Under the pieces are notes generated by a model. That model ran no database searches. It was not told where the DNA came from and worked only from the letters and a program-made list of their open reading frames with translations. A DNA stretch of 40,396 nt from Verrucomicrobiota bacterium (lineage in GTDB: Bacteria > Verrucomicrobiota > Verrucomicrobiia > Verrucomicrobiales > Akkermansiaceae), in NCBI GenBank assembly GCA_026397725.1, contig JAPLUI010000286.1, positions 1 through 40,396 of the forward strand. Direction: 5' to 3'. The first letter of the stretch is position 1. Every line of letters begins with the position of its first letter. Position numbers and translations under genes: made by a program. Positions 26,670 to 34,283 of the stretch are shown here, piece after piece.

Positions 26670-29486
26670 TCATTCCAGATACCCCAATCCTTTCAGAAAC
26701 CCGTCCAGCGTGGTGAGGGTATCGGTGCGCTCGGTTTCCAGGGCGCCGCTGGAGACGGCGTATTTGTCCCAGAGTGTTTCGACCGACTGGATCAGGTGGC
26801 GTTTGGCGGCGTTGAGGTAGCGGTTGAGTTCGTGGGTGGCGAGGTCGTGGAGTTTTTTCAGGATGAGGGTCTGGGCCTCCTCGTCGGTGAGCTGGCCGCC
26901 GATTTGGGAGAAGAGGGCGTCGGTTTTGGCGAGGCGGGCCTGTAGGGCGGTGCGGTCTTTTTGGAGGGCGGCGATTTGTTTCTTGTCGGTCTTGCCCGGA
27001 GATTGTGCCGCCCCTTCAGGGCTCAATGCTTGGGTGGCGTTGGACCCAGGGCGTTGCCCTGGGCTGGTATGAGTCAGGCCTTTGGCCTGGAAGAGGCCGG
27101 AGGGCGATGATGGGCCGTTGGCCTGGAAGAGGTCAGGGGATGATGGATCAAGAATGGCGAGCTTGGCCTGCACCTGTTGGAGAAGCTGTTGGTTTTCGGT
27201 CTTGAAATCGGCGTCGCCGAGGCGTTTGAGCTGGAGCTTGAGTTCGAGTTCGTCGGTGAGGGTTTTGAGGTCGGCCTTGCCGTCCTTGATGCGCTTTTCC
27301 AGGAGGGTGATGGTTTTTTCCTGGGCTTCCAGGGCTTTTCGCTCCTTCTTGGCGGACGCGGCGCTGTTGTCTTTGAGGTCGTCGATGAGTTCCTTGAGGG
27401 CGACCTTGATCGTGGCGGCGGTGACGGATTCGTCCTCCTCCGGTTCGTAGGCGGCGAGTTCCTGGCCGGCTTCCACGGCTTCGGCGAGTTCGCTCTGGGC
27501 CTCGCTGATGGACGCCTCCAGCGCCTCGATGGCAGCGGCCACCGCCTGGAAGAAGGCGGCAATCAGATAGTTGTCCGGGATGAGCGTGTGGTGCCAGCCG
27601 GTGGAGATGATGGTTTTCAGGTCGTAGCGGATCTGCTGCCACCAGTTCACAAACACCCCGGCGCTCTGGAATTCGTCCAACACGCCGAGCGGGATGAAAC
27701 GGGTTTTGAGGGTGGTGAGTAGTTCCTGGCGGACCTCCGGCATTTTCCGGCCCTCACGGAGTTGTGAGAAATCGTGGCGGGCAATCTCCCACCACGCTTG
27801 CAGGGCCTCGCGGTGGCGGGTGAGGGTCCGCCGCACCGAGGCCTCACCCTCGATCAACGGCTTGATCGCCGCCTTGCGGTCGATGGCATCCACAAAGGCC
27901 AGGTAACCCTCCCGCTCCGGCCGGAACAGCGTGGCGATGTCCAAGCCGAATCGTCCACTGATCACCGATAACCGATCACTGACCACCTCGCCCTCCGGCA
28001 CGCCGCCGATGAGGTGGGCCCGCACGTCCTCCGGCTCCGGGTCGGGCGTGTTGTCCACATAGCGGCGGATGTTCAGGTTGAAATCGTGTTTTTCCACGAT
28101 CTCCGCCTTGGTCACGAGGCGGCTGTATTTCGGCAGCTCGCGCTTGTGGGTGAAGACAAAGTCGATTTTCTCGATGTCCTCGGGGCGGAGCTTGTTCTGG
28201 TTCTTGCCTTCGGCGAATTCTCGGTCGGCATTGATGAACAAAACCTGATCGCGCAGGGAATCCGGCTTGTTCTTGTTGAGGACGATGACGCAGGCGGGGA
28301 TGCCGGTGCCGTAGAACAGGCCGGGCGGCAGGCTGATGATGGCCTCGATCACGTCGTCGTTGATCAGCAGCTCGCGGATGAGCTTTTCCTTGCCGCCGCG
28401 GAACAACACGCCGTGCGGCATGATCGTGGCGCAAAGGCCGTCGGCCTTGAGACTGGCCAGCATGTGCTGGACGAACATCAGGTCCGCCTTCTTGCCGGTC
28501 TCCGGGCACCACTCGCGGAAGCGGGAGGGGAACTTGAGCGTGGCGCGGCTGTAGTTTTGTGAGAACGGCGGATTGGCCAGCACGCGGTCGAACTTGCGTG
28601 GGGCGCCGTTGTCCAGAATGAGCGGGTCCTCCAGCGTGTCGCCGTTCTCGATGGTGAAGCGGGTGATGTTGTGGAGGATCATGTTCATCACGCAGATCGA
28701 CCAGACGGTGCCGTTGGAATCCTGGCCGAAGAGTGCGAGGTCGTTCGGGTTCTGGCCCTGCTCCTCGACGTATTGGTGGCTCTGGATGAGGAAACCGCCG
28801 GAGCCCATGGTGGGATCGTCCACCTCGTGCCCGGCCTGCGGTTTGACGATCTGCACCAGCAGCCGCACAACCTCGCCGGGGGTGTAAAACTCGCCGCCCT
28901 TTTTGCCGGCACTGTCGGCGAAGAACTTGATCAGGTATTCGTAGGCCGCGCCGAGCAGGTCCGGGAACTCGAAGTTGTCATTCACCAGCGTGAAGCCCGG
29001 CTGGTTGAAGTGGTCCAGGAGGTCCTTCCACTTTTCGTTGGGGATCTTGGTCTTCCCCTTGACGGCGTTGAAGTCGATGTTGTTTTTCAGCACTCCGGCG
29101 AGGGCGTCGTTTTCATCCTCCACCGCGGCGATGGCCTTGTTGAGCATGCTGCCGATGTCGTGCTTGAGGTCCTTGAGGGCCGGGACCAGCTCGCCGTTTT
29201 CATCAGTCCAGGATTCATGCCAGCGGGCGCGGACCGGCACAAAGAAGGTCTCGCCGTAGGTGGCCTTGTCTTCGAGGAGTTCGGCCAGCAGCTCGGGGCT
29301 CACATGGGCGTAGTCTTTCCGGATGGCGACGCGTTTCAGTTCGAACTCATCGGACAGGCGTTTGAGGAACAGCATCCCGAAGATGAACTCCTTGAACTCC
29401 GAGGCGTCCATCTTCCCGCGGAGGATGTCGGCGGACTTGAAGAGGAAGGATTCGAGCTGGGAAAGGGTGATTTTTTCGCGGGTCAT
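26670..29486 (-). CDS. hsdM: type I modification methylase HsdM, long form
   Basis: A 938-residue N6-adenine methylase. Start chosen at ATG 29486 (MTREKITLSQLESF) rather than a TTG 24 bases upstream. HsdM_N helices occupy residues 1-140. The core follows: KKGGEFYTPGEVVRLL near 195, motif I DPTMGSGGFL near 222, and motif IV LANPPFSQNY near 305. The C-terminal 430 residues are an unusual extension with long Glu/Lys/Ala heptad-like coiled coil (LEAQEKTITLLEKRIKDGKA). It is interrupted by an insertion translated from a palindromic interspersed repeat. Typical HsdM is about 500-550 residues. It is the first gene of the minus-strand operon and encodes the modifying half of the RM system. Confidence 0.92.
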   Translation of the reverse strand: MTREKITLSQLESFLFKSADILRGKMDASEFKEFIFGMLFLKRLSDEFELKRVAIRKDYAHVSPELLAELLEDKATYGETFFVPVRARWHESWTDENGELVPALKDLKHDIGSMLNKAIAAVEDENDALAGVLKNNIDFNAVKGKTKIPNEKWKDLLDHFNQPGFTLVNDNFEFPDLLGAAYEYLIKFFADSAGKKGGEFYTPGEVVRLLVQIVKPQAGHEVDDPTMGSGGFLIQSHQYVEEQGQNPNDLALFGQDSNGTVWSICVMNMILHNITRFTIENGDTLEDPLILDNGAPRKFDRVLANPPFSQNYSRATLKFPSRFREWCPETGKKADLMFVQHMLASLKADGLCATIMPHGVLFRGGKEKLIRELLINDDVIEAIISLPPGLFYGTGIPACVIVLNKNKPDSLRDQVLFINADREFAEGKNQNKLRPEDIEKIDFVFTHKRELPKYSRLVTKAEIVEKHDFNLNIRRYVDNTPDPEPEDVRAHLIGGVPEGEVVSDRLSVISGRFGLDIATLFRPEREGYLAFVDAIDRKAAIKPLIEGEASVRRTLTRHREALQAWWEIARHDFSQLREGRKMPEVRQELLTTLKTRFIPLGVLDEFQSAGVFVNWWQQIRYDLKTIISTGWHHTLIPDNYLIAAFFQAVAAAIEALEASISEAQSELAEAVEAGQELAAYEPEEDESVTAATIKVALKELIDDLKDNSAASAKKERKALEAQEKTITLLEKRIKDGKADLKTLTDELELKLQLKRLGDADFKTENQQLLQQVQAKLAILDPSSPDLFQANGPSSPSGLFQAKGLTHTSPGQRPGSNATQALSPEGAAQSPGKTDKKQIAALQKDRTALQARLAKTDALFSQIGGQLTDEEAQTLILKKLHDLATHELNRYLNAAKRHLIQSVETLWDKYAVSSGALETERTDTLTTLDGFLKGLGYLE
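26998..27145 (-). repeat. REP-like palindromic element inserted in frame in hsdM
   Basis: The stretch contains strong small palindromes, CCCAGGGCGTTGCCCTGGG near 27048-27066 and AGGCCTTTGGCCT near 27077-27089, and two copies of TTGGCCTGGAAGAGG. On the coding strand it gives a Pro/Gly/Ser/Gln-rich insert (GLFQAKGLTHTSPGQRPG, then ALSPEGAAQ) between two coiled-coil segments, unlike its surroundings. Peptides of the form SPGQRPG...ALSPEGA recur in this bacterial group where such repeats enter genes (recollection, not a search). Confidence 0.65.
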
Positions 29487-29847
29487 GGGGGATGGAAAAA
29501 CATGAGGCAATCAACAGCGAGCAGAGCGACTGCCAACACGAAAATTTGCGGAAGGTGATGCGACCAACTGTGAGAAACATCAGTTGAGCACTTCCGGAGC
29601 CGGATGAAAAGCCTGATCTTGCGGGAGAAGCCGGGATATTTCGCCGTGCCCCAGATTTCGCTTGACCGGGCCTGGAATCCATGCGCTGTTCAAGTCAGCG
29701 CATCATCCAATCGTAGCGCCCCCCATGAGGCCTGTTGCCGATCCCCGCTGCCGCGCCCAGGTTAGGTCGCGCTGCCGCGAGCAGCTTACGGCCCCCGAAG
29801 TTTCCGGTTCCCAAGAATCCATGCCATCATCCAACGCCACCAGTACC
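29487..29847. promoter_or_regulatory. divergent intergenic region with a 22-bp dyad
   Basis: This 361-base gap lies between the start of the minus-strand RM operon and the plus-strand esterase gene, so promoters for both must lie here. The clearest structure is an inverted repeat CAACTG(N10)CAGTTG at 29565-29586, about 80 bases upstream of the hsdM start, a possible operator. I see no convincing -35/-10 pair and no other gene; weak open frames upstream of 29848 lack a ribosome site. Confidence 0.4.
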
Positions 29848-32800
29848 ATGAAATACCAGTCCATCACAATCGCCACGCTGTTGCTGCTCGCCCTCACTCC
29901 GGAGAGTCAGGCGGCGGTCGGCATCAGTTCCCAGAGCAGCATCGGCACCGATTTTCCGGGCACGGCCTGGGCCGGTTCGCTGTCCGGCATCGACCTGATC
30001 AACGCGGACCGCGCCACGCTGGCTGCCGCCACGGTCACCACCACCCACGGCCTTTTTCCGGCCGGCGGCATCAATGACGGAACCTCCGCCAACGGCGTGC
30101 CCGGTGGCAACACGTTCTTCTCAGTTGCCGACCCGGCCACCTTCACTCAAGCGGGAGGCACGGCGGTCGCAACCTATGACCTCAACGTGAGCACGAACCC
30201 GGCCGGCTACGACATCACCTCGGTCCAGTCGGTGATGGGCTGGATGGGCACGGCTTCCCAGGCGCAAGCCAATCAGACCTACACGGTGGCCGTGAGTGTC
30301 GTGGGCTCGGCCGACTACACCGACATCGCGACTGTTTCCTACACGCCCTTTGCCGATGTCGATGGCGCGAATTACGAGAGCCGGGTGGTCATCACCGAGA
30401 ACCGCACGGGGATCCTCGCGTCCGGCGTCGATAGCATCCGCTTCACGTTTCTGAACCCGCTGGCCTCGGTCGCCTACGGCACCGGCCACTACAAAGGCAC
30501 ACTGGTGCGTGAGATCGACGTGCATGGGGCTCCGACGCCGATCGTCATCATCACCCCGCAGAGCAGCACCGGTACCGCTTTCGGCAGCACGCCGTGGGCC
30601 GGGAACCTGTCGGGCACCGACCTGATCAACACCGGTCAAGCCAGCCTGGCTGCGGTGACGGTGTCCGCGGCCTTCTTCGGCCCGAACGGCATCAACAACG
30701 GTTCTGCCCTCGCCGGGGAAACCACCACCAACACCTACTTCGCCGCCCCCGGTAACTTCCCGGCCACCGCGACCTATGACCTCAATTTGAGCACGCACCC
30801 GGCCGGCTACGACCTCACCTCGATCCAATCGTTCATGGGTTGGAATGAGAATTCGGCGACTCATGCCAACCAGACTTACACGGTGGCGGTGAGTTATGTG
30901 GGGTCCGCGGACTTCAGCGACCTCGTCACCGTCAACTACAGTCCCTTCGGTACCGCCAATAGCCTGCATCATGAAAGCCACGTGCTCGTTAGGAAATCGG
31001 CGGGGGCGCTCGCCACGGGAGTGGACCGCATCCGGTTCACCTTCGCCGCTCCGGCCAGTGGCGGCGCATACCCGGGCACGGTGGTGCGTGAGATCGATGT
31101 CGATGGCTATCCGACGGGCAGTTCGCCGGGAGTTGTCGTCTCCCCGCAAAGCAGCAGCAACGCGGGCGCTTTCGCCACTCTGGGGTGGGCATCACTGCTT
31201 AGCAACACCGACCTGATCAACACCGGTCAAGCCAGCCTGGCTGCGGCGACGGTGTCCGCAGCCTTTTTCGGCCCGAACGGCATCAACAATGGCTCAGCCC
31301 TCGCCGGGGAAACCACCACCAACACCTACTTCGCCGCTCCCGGCAACTTCCCGGCCACCGCCACCTACGACCTGAACGTCTCGGCGACCCCCTTGGGCTA
31401 TGCCATCACCTCGATCCGGTCGTTCATGGGTTGGCAGGGCAACTCGGGCTTGCACGCGAACCAAATCTACGTGGTGGAGGTGAGCACCGTGGGGAACCCC
31501 GGCTACACCACGCTGGCCGCCGTGAACTACACTCCGTTTTCCGGCATCGACAGCACTGACCACGAATCAGCGGTGACGCTCACCGAGAGCGGCACCGGCG
31601 TGCTTGCCACTGGTGTCGATAGTATCCGCTTCACCTTCGCCAACCCTGGAACCGGCGGCAGCGCTCCGGGCACCGTGGTGCGCGAGATCGATGTCCATGG
31701 GTATCCGGTCGGAGGCGGGCCGTCATCTGCCATCGCGATCACCAACCCCGTCAGCCGCCAGGTGATCCAGCGCGGGACCGCAAACAGCGCCTCGGTCGCG
31801 GTCAGCGGCAGCTACAGCGGAACGCCGGATTCGATCGAGGCGCGGATGGTCGTCATGCCCGGGGCCGGCAACTCCGGCAGCGATACCGCGTGGACCACCA
31901 TCGCCGTCATCCCAACCGGCGGAACGTTTGCCGCCAATCTAACGGACGTGCCGGCCGGCGGCTGGTATCAACTCGAGGTGCGCCCGGTCACCGCCGGCAC
32001 CCCGGGCCCCGCCAGCGTGGTCGAGCGCGTCGGCATCGGCGACATTTACGTCACCTGCGGGCAATCGAATGCCGCCAACTACGGGTCTCCCGCCGGCACC
32101 GTGAGCGACGACCGGGTGAGCGCGTGGAACTACGCGGGCGGCGCTTGGACCAAGGCGGCCGACCCGATGCCCGGGGCCACCGGCACCGGCGGCTCGGTGT
32201 GGTCGCGGCTGGGCGACCTGTTGGCCGCCCGCGACCAAGTTCCGATCGGCTTCGCCTGCCTGGCGGTTGGTGCCACGGCGGTCGCCGAGTGGCTGCCGCC
32301 TGGCACCAATTACCCGCGGCTTGCCGCTGCCATGCACGCATTCCCGGTGAATGGTTTCCGGGCGGTGCTGTGGCACCAGGGCGAGTCGGATTCGCTCGCC
32401 TCCACCACCCCGGCGGACTATCAGAACCGCCTGCAGAGCATCATCGCCCAAAGCCGTGCCGACGCCGGCTGGACGGTGCCGTGGCACCTTGCCGAAGTCG
32501 GTTTCCATCCGAGTTCGAGTTTGTCCCAGGAGGAACCGGTGGTCGCCGGGCAGCGGCGGGTGATCTACGCCGATTCGCAGGTGTTCCCGGGGCCGGTGAC
32601 CGACGATTTCCACCTGGAGGGCAAACTGAGCGACGACGTTCACTTCAATGGCATCGGTCTCGCCGACCATGCCGCGCAGTGGGCTGAGGTGTTGGGCGGC
32701 ACGCCGCCGTTGGCTCCCAAGAATGGCGACTTCGAGAGCAATCCGGCGCTTGCCGACGGTGGCATCGCGGCGATCAACCCCGGTGCGACCTCGTCGCCCT

Positions 32801-33756
32801 CGGTGATCGGTTGGCGGGTGCTCGCCGCCTCGGGCGAAGCGGTCGCCGACGAGGGCTATGGCTACTACAATCCCAACGACTCGTTTTACTCCGGTGCTGC
32901 CGACGGCGGCGCTAGCGGTGGAGTTCTTCCTAACATGTCAGGCCGCCATGTTGCCTTCCTGTCCTTCTCCTCGGTCAACGCTCATTTCCTGCAGACCCGC
33001 CGGGCGTTGCTGGGGCCGGGCCGCACCTACCGCCTCACCGTGGCGTTGGGGGTGAGGAGCAATGCCGGCACATTCGGTGGCGCCATCCTTGAACTGCTGG
33101 CCGATGGCGTGGTGTTGGCCAGTCGCTCCGTCAGCCGGACCGACCTCGACAGCCTCAACGGCGGGACCGCCGCCGGAACGTTCACCGATATCACGCTCGA
33201 GCTTAGCACCGGTTCCTCCGTCACCGCCGGCCGACCGCTAGCGGTGCGGATCCGACATGCCGGGGGGCCTGGCACCTACCTCGACTTTGACAATGTGCGG
33301 CTGGTTTCGACCCCCACTCCCTTCGCCGCGTGGCAGATCGACCATTGGGGCGACATCGCCGACCCCGCGGCGGCATGGACCGTCAACCCGGATGGGGACC
33401 CGTTCGCCAACGGACTCGAATACTATCTCGGGGGCGATCCGAATAATCTTGATGCGGCGTTGGCTCTAACATCCAGTATCCACGATGGCAAGGAGTGGCG
33501 GCGCTTCCAGGTTCCGCTCGACCCCACAGTCGATTCCTCCGGGCTCGAAATGTGGTACTCCTTCGATCTGGCCACCTGGCATCCGGCCGCCACCAATCCG
33601 GGCGGCACGGTGATCAACCTCCGGACGACCGATTCGTGGTCGCTCGAAGTTTCCACCACTGACCACATCCGGGCCTTCTTCCGGTTGAATTCCGGCAGCC
33701 AGCCCGATTGCACACTTCCTGGGCTGGACCTTGAATTCCCAAGGAATTGGCAATGA
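29848..33756 (+). CDS. secreted SGNH/sialate O-acetylesterase-like protein with three N-terminal repeats
   Basis: A 1302-residue exported protein. Start 29848 gives a clear signal peptide (MKYQSITIATLLLLALTP, cleavage near SQA-A); 29821 is an in-frame alternative. Residues about 27-618 are three units of roughly 195 residues (QSSxGTxF...DLIN, ...VREIDVHGYP), probably carbohydrate-binding. Residues about 730-960 form an SGNH/SASA esterase: VTCGQSNAAN near 737 with the nucleophile Ser, LWHQGESD near 841, and DDVHFNGIGL near 929 with Asp/His. A C-terminal beta domain (TYLDFDNVRLV) and a short ending domain (NPDGDPFANGLEYYLGGDP) common in Verrucomicrobia exported proteins follow. It probably deacetylates polysaccharides outside the cytoplasm. 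Confidence 0.82.
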   Translation: MKYQSITIATLLLLALTPESQAAVGISSQSSIGTDFPGTAWAGSLSGIDLINADRATLAAATVTTTHGLFPAGGINDGTSANGVPGGNTFFSVADPATFTQAGGTAVATYDLNVSTNPAGYDITSVQSVMGWMGTASQAQANQTYTVAVSVVGSADYTDIATVSYTPFADVDGANYESRVVITENRTGILASGVDSIRFTFLNPLASVAYGTGHYKGTLVREIDVHGAPTPIVIITPQSSTGTAFGSTPWAGNLSGTDLINTGQASLAAVTVSAAFFGPNGINNGSALAGETTTNTYFAAPGNFPATATYDLNLSTHPAGYDLTSIQSFMGWNENSATHANQTYTVAVSYVGSADFSDLVTVNYSPFGTANSLHHESHVLVRKSAGALATGVDRIRFTFAAPASGGAYPGTVVREIDVDGYPTGSSPGVVVSPQSSSNAGAFATLGWASLLSNTDLINTGQASLAAATVSAAFFGPNGINNGSALAGETTTNTYFAAPGNFPATATYDLNVSATPLGYAITSIRSFMGWQGNSGLHANQIYVVEVSTVGNPGYTTLAAVNYTPFSGIDSTDHESAVTLTESGTGVLATGVDSIRFTFANPGTGGSAPGTVVREIDVHGYPVGGGPSSAIAITNPVSRQVIQRGTANSASVAVSGSYSGTPDSIEARMVVMPGAGNSGSDTAWTTIAVIPTGGTFAANLTDVPAGGWYQLEVRPVTAGTPGPASVVERVGIGDIYVTCGQSNAANYGSPAGTVSDDRVSAWNYAGGAWTKAADPMPGATGTGGSVWSRLGDLLAARDQVPIGFACLAVGATAVAEWLPPGTNYPRLAAAMHAFPVNGFRAVLWHQGESDSLASTTPADYQNRLQSIIAQSRADAGWTVPWHLAEVGFHPSSSLSQEEPVVAGQRRVIYADSQVFPGPVTDDFHLEGKLSDDVHFNGIGLADHAAQWAEVLGGTPPLAPKNGDFESNPALADGGIAAINPGATSSPSVIGWRVLAASGEAVADEGYGYYNPNDSFYSGAADGGASGGVLPNMSGRHVAFLSFSSVNAHFLQTRRALLGPGRTYRLTVALGVRSNAGTFGGAILELLADGVVLASRSVSRTDLDSLNGGTAAGTFTDITLELSTGSSVTAGRPLAVRIRHAGGPGTYLDFDNVRLVSTPTPFAAWQIDHWGDIADPAAAWTVNPDGDPFANGLEYYLGGDPNNLDAALALTSSIHDGKEWRRFQVPLDPTVDSSGLEMWYSFDLATWHPAATNPGGTVINLRTTDSWSLEVSTTDHIRAFFRLNSGSQPDCTLPGLDLEFPRNWQ

Positions 33757-33773
33757 ATCCCGGAACATGACTT

Positions 33774-33793
33774 GGCACCTTTCGGGGGGTGCC
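33774..33793 (+). terminator. possible hairpin terminator after the esterase gene
   Basis: GGCACC and GGTGCC (33774-33779 and 33788-33793) form a 6-bp stem with an 8-base loop, 17 bases after the stop codon. There is no T-tract, so an intrinsic terminator is only a possibility. Confidence 0.3.
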
Positions 33794-33919
33794 GGGAGCG
33801 GCATCCGGTCGGAGATGTTAGGCCATGGTTTGTCACTGTTGGCAGATGAGGGTGCCGGTTCGTGTTATCTGCCACCGGCCACGCGCGGCGCGGCGGTCAT
33901 GACAGCGGAACAAGCCGTG

Positions 33920-34130
33920 CCCTGCGCCCGGTCCTCGATGCGGGGGGCTCGGTTGCGGCAGCGGCCCGCCAGGCGGGCGTGAATGCATCGACGTTGCGCC
34001 AGGCGTTGCGCGGCGGACGTGTCGGCAGGACGCCAGCGCCAGACGGGGCGGGGTCCCAAGACCGGGCGGAGGGGACGAGCAAGTCGGAGCGGAGCCGCTC
34101 GGACGCGGCGGCGCTGCGCTTCCCACCGCA
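33920..34130 (+). pseudogene. transposase scrap with helix-turn-helix
   Basis: One frame reads GGSVAAAARQAGVNASTLRQ, a helix-turn-helix like those at the N-terminus of transposases or resolvases, followed by TSKSERSRSDAAA. It then dissolves into repetitive sequence (a tandem-like GAGTGCGGTGGGAAG segment near 34170 resembles its reverse complement near 34110-34135). No start, no catalytic domain. The flanks (33757-33920 and 34130-34250) show no gene. Most likely the eroded rest of an insertion element. Confidence 0.4.
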
Positions 34131-34254
34131 CTCCATACATTCACCTGCCCGGGCGCGAGCCAAAGTTTGGAGTGCGGTGGGAAGGGCGCAGCCCGCCACC
34201 CCGCTGTGGCTAAACCGGGAGAGCTGCGGCTACACCATTCTTCACGCCGAAGAT

Positions 34255-34282
34255 TTCAACATTCAACTTCCAACATTCAATG
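34255..34282 (+). repeat. 7-bp tandem array
   Basis: Four heptamers, TTCAACA, TTCAACT, TCCAACA and TTCAATG, directly abut the stop of the LamG-type pseudogene. They share unit length and composition with the arrays inside drmMI and may mark the point where the pseudogene lost its true 3' end. Confidence 0.65.
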
Positions 34283-34283
34283 A

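Noticed and set aside
28671..29558. Plus-strand frame of 295 codons over hsdM
   Set aside because: Antisense of the methylase core, which has clear FYTP, DPTMGSGG and NPPF motifs on the minus strand.
33757..34283. Complete gene between the esterase and the LamG-type pseudogene
   Set aside because: Open frames overlap in several frames without start signals; only a helix-turn-helix scrap and repeat sequence can be supported.
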